Assembly (NCBI GenBank): GCA_016793165.1
Contig: JAEULA010000018.1
Span: forward strand, 1 to 64,000
Origin: Alphaproteobacteria bacterium
GTDB lineage: Bacteria > Pseudomonadota > Alphaproteobacteria > CACIAM-22H2
Direction: 5' to 3'
DNA: 64,000 bases
A program made the position numbers and the translations under genes. Under the pieces are notes generated by a model, which was given only the letters and a program-made list of their open reading frames with translations, was not told the origin of the DNA and ran no database searches. Shown piece by piece: positions 62,509-64,000 of this stretch. Positions within the stretch are counted from its first letter, which is position 1. The number at the start of each line of letters is the position of its first letter.

Positions 62509-63387
62509 TCACACGCCGCCGGCGACAAGCTCCCGCATCTCCGCATGTGTCGGAAACGACGGCAGCGTGCCTTCGCGCGTCACCGACAGGCTCGCGGCGC
62601 GCACCGCGAGCGCGGCCGCGCGGGCGGGCGTGACGCCGCGCGCGAGCAGCGCGACCAGGGTGCCGGCGACGACGTCGCCCGCGCCGGCCGTGTCGATGGC
62701 CGTCACCTGCGGGGCCGCGATCTCCTGCGCCCCGTCCCGGGCATGGAGCACGGCGCCCGCACCGCCGCGCGTCAGCAGCACGAGGCGCGGTCCACCGGCC
62801 AGGACGGCCGCGACGCCCCCGAGCGTCGCGGCCTCGACCGCATTGAGCACGACGACGTCGGTCGCCGGCAGGACCGTCGAGAGATCGTCCTTGATCGGCG
62901 CGGGATTGAACGCGACGAACGCGCCGCGCTCACGCGCCGCCCGCGCCGCGTGGCGCGTCGTGCGCAGCGCCAGATTGCCTTGCAGCAGGAGCCAGTCGCC
63001 GGGACCCAACGATCCGACCGCGTTGTCGGCCATCGTCGGATCGATCGCCTCGGCGCAGGCATCGCTGCTGACGATCATGTTCTCGCCGTCGGCGGCAACC
63101 CAGATCGAGGAATGATCCGTGGGCGACGGCGCCGCGATCCAGCGGGCGTCCAACGCCTCCGTCGCGAGCGCCGCGCGCACCAGGGCGCCCTCCGGATCCG
63201 CGCCGACCGCCGCGACCAGAGTGACGGCGGCCCCGGCGCGCGACGCGGCGACGGCCTGGTTGAGGCCCTTGCCGCCGGCGCAGCGCAGCGGTGCCGCACC
63301 GATGCGCGTCTCGCCGGGCAGCGGCAGCCGATCGACGCGCTGGATCACGTCCAGCGTCGCATTGCCGAGCGCGAGGACGCGGCTCAT
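62509..63387 (-). CDS. PfkB family carbohydrate kinase (ribokinase-like)
   Basis: A 292-residue kinase. N-terminal GNATLDVIQRVDRLPLPGET and the Gly motif CAGGKGLNQAVAASRAGA (38-46 and on) bind sugar; the C-terminal signature DTAGAGDVVAG places the catalytic base at Asp238. Length and the AGGKGLNQA form point to ribokinase or a nucleoside kinase. It begins 28 bases after the dehydrogenase subunit gene and may phosphorylate a sugar released from the oxidised compound (inference). Confidence 0.92.
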   Translation of the reverse strand: MSRVLALGNATLDVIQRVDRLPLPGETRIGAAPLRCAGGKGLNQAVAASRAGAAVTLVAAVGADPEGALVRAALATEALDARWIAAPSPTDHSSIWVAADGENMIVSSDACAEAIDPTMADNAVGSLGPGDWLLLQGNLALRTTRHAARAARERGAFVAFNPAPIKDDLSTVLPATDVVVLNAVEAATLGGVAAVLAGGPRLVLLTRGGAGAVLHARDGAQEIAAPQVTAIDTAGAGDVVAGTLVALLARGVTPARAAALAVRAASLSVTREGTLPSFPTHAEMRELVAGGV

Positions 63388-63415
63388 GGCGCCGCCGCGG
63401 TCCGGTGCGCGACGA

Positions 63416-64000
63416 TCACGCCCGCGTGCCCCGAATCGCGCGCCAGACCACCTCGCGCGTCGCGGGGATCGGCACGTCCTCGACCCCGAACTCGCGCAGC
63501 GCGTCGACGACGGCATTGACCACGGCCGGCATCGAGCCGGCGCAACCCGCCTCGCCGCAGCCCTTTACGCCGAGGATGTTGGTCTTCGCAGGAACGGGAT
63601 GGCTCGCGAATCCGATCGGCGGCACGTCGCCCGCCCGCGGCATTGCATAGTCCATATAGCTGCCGGCGAGCGGCTGGCCCTGCCCGTCATAGACGACGCG
63701 CTCCATCAGGACCTGGCCGATGCCCTGCACCACGCCGCCGTGGACCTGCCCCTCGACGAGCAGCGGGTTGACGATCACACCGAAGTCGTTGACCGAGGCG
63801 TAGCCGACGACCTCGACGACACCGGTCTCGGGATCGATCTCGACCTCCGCGACATGCGCGCCGTTCGGAAATGCCGAGGGCACCGCTCCGTCGACATGCG
63901 TGACGTCGAGCGATGTCGGCACGTTGGCGGGCAGGATCATGCCCGCGCGCAGCTTGGCAGCAAGTTCGAGCAGGCCGATCGCGCGGTCCGTGCCGACGAT
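63416..64000 (-). CDS. Xanthine dehydrogenase-family molybdopterin subunit, N-terminus off window
   Basis: C-terminal ~195 residues of a large molybdenum hydroxylase subunit (xanthine or CO dehydrogenase type). The frame is open to the right edge, starting there with IVGTDRAIGLLELAAKLRAG. Blocks HVAEVEIDPETGVVEVVGYA, DFGVIVNPLLVEGQVHGGVV and GVKGCGEAGCAGSMPAVVNA are diagnostic; the Glu in GCGEAGC is the catalytic base. The FAD and 2Fe-2S partners should lie beyond 64000 or elsewhere. Linked by spacing to the PfkB kinase. Confidence 0.92.
   Translation of the reverse strand: MVGTDRAIGLLELAAKLRAGMILPANVPTSLDVTHVDGAVPSAFPNGAHVAEVEIDPETGVVEVVGYASVNDFGVIVNPLLVEGQVHGGVVQGIGQVLMERVVYDGQGQPLAGSYMDYAMPRAGDVPPIGFASHPVPAKTNILGVKGCGEAGCAGSMPAVVNAVVDALREFGVEDVPIPATREVVWRAIRGTRA

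Overview
The window is high-GC DNA (roughly 70 percent G+C by eye) packed with genes on both strands. It looks like the chromosome of an alphaproteobacterium of the Rhodospirillales or Hyphomicrobiales type. Clues are the SUV3-like helicase, the DUF1223 protein, the many periplasmic binding proteins with twin-arginine leaders, the hydantoinase pair and the array of ABC_sub_bind family proteins. The genus cannot be fixed from this sequence. No rRNA, tRNA, CRISPR array or insertion sequence was seen. Because G+C is so high, long open frames lie opposite or across most genes; these were set aside.

Layout: 1-853 is a truncated helicase. 983-3024 holds an orphan binding protein and a TIM-barrel isomerase. 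3134-4993 is htpG. 5077-7725 is a tryptophan-to-anthranilate unit (unknown protein, kynU, kynA). 7800-9356 holds two Fe superoxide dismutases, one cytosolic and one with a Tat-type leader. 9409-13848 holds a DUF1223 protein, an M20 peptidase and small envelope proteins. 13858-18695 is a leftward polyamine-type ABC transporter headed by an unusual amidohydrolase, divergent from an acyl-CoA ligase. 20564-21753 is a leftward HEPN/MNT toxin-antitoxin-like operon with a third, membrane gene; two of its three frames are broken. 21829-24163 is GST and DUF1579 opposite a WYL regulator. 24245-29312 is a hybrid histidine kinase and a 1144-residue unknown membrane protein. 29498-33519 is a hydantoinase B/A pair.

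33935-39944 is a run of ABC_sub_bind lipid/amino-acid-type periplasmic proteins: five full genes in tandem, each start codon overlapping the previous stop, a decayed remnant in front and a convergent sixth copy behind, with no permease or ATPase nearby. 41063-45405 is an overlapping run of serine protease, FHA membrane protein, MFS exporter and isochorismatase-type hydrolase. 45457-49856 is a polar amino-acid ABC transporter plus a SelA-like PLP enzyme. 49923-50687 is a PEP-CTERM protein with a good sigma-54 promoter. 51797-58095 is a complete peptide/opine-type ABC transporter. 58127-61163 is an iron-type ABC transporter with a Fur-like box in front. 61479-64000 holds a DHDPS-family enzyme, a PfkB kinase and the C-terminal part of a xanthine dehydrogenase-type subunit.

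Together the window describes a scavenging soil or water bacterium: five ABC uptake systems or parts of them sit next to catabolic enzymes. The most unusual parts are the head-to-tail binding-protein array and the three-gene HEPN/MNT/membrane operon.
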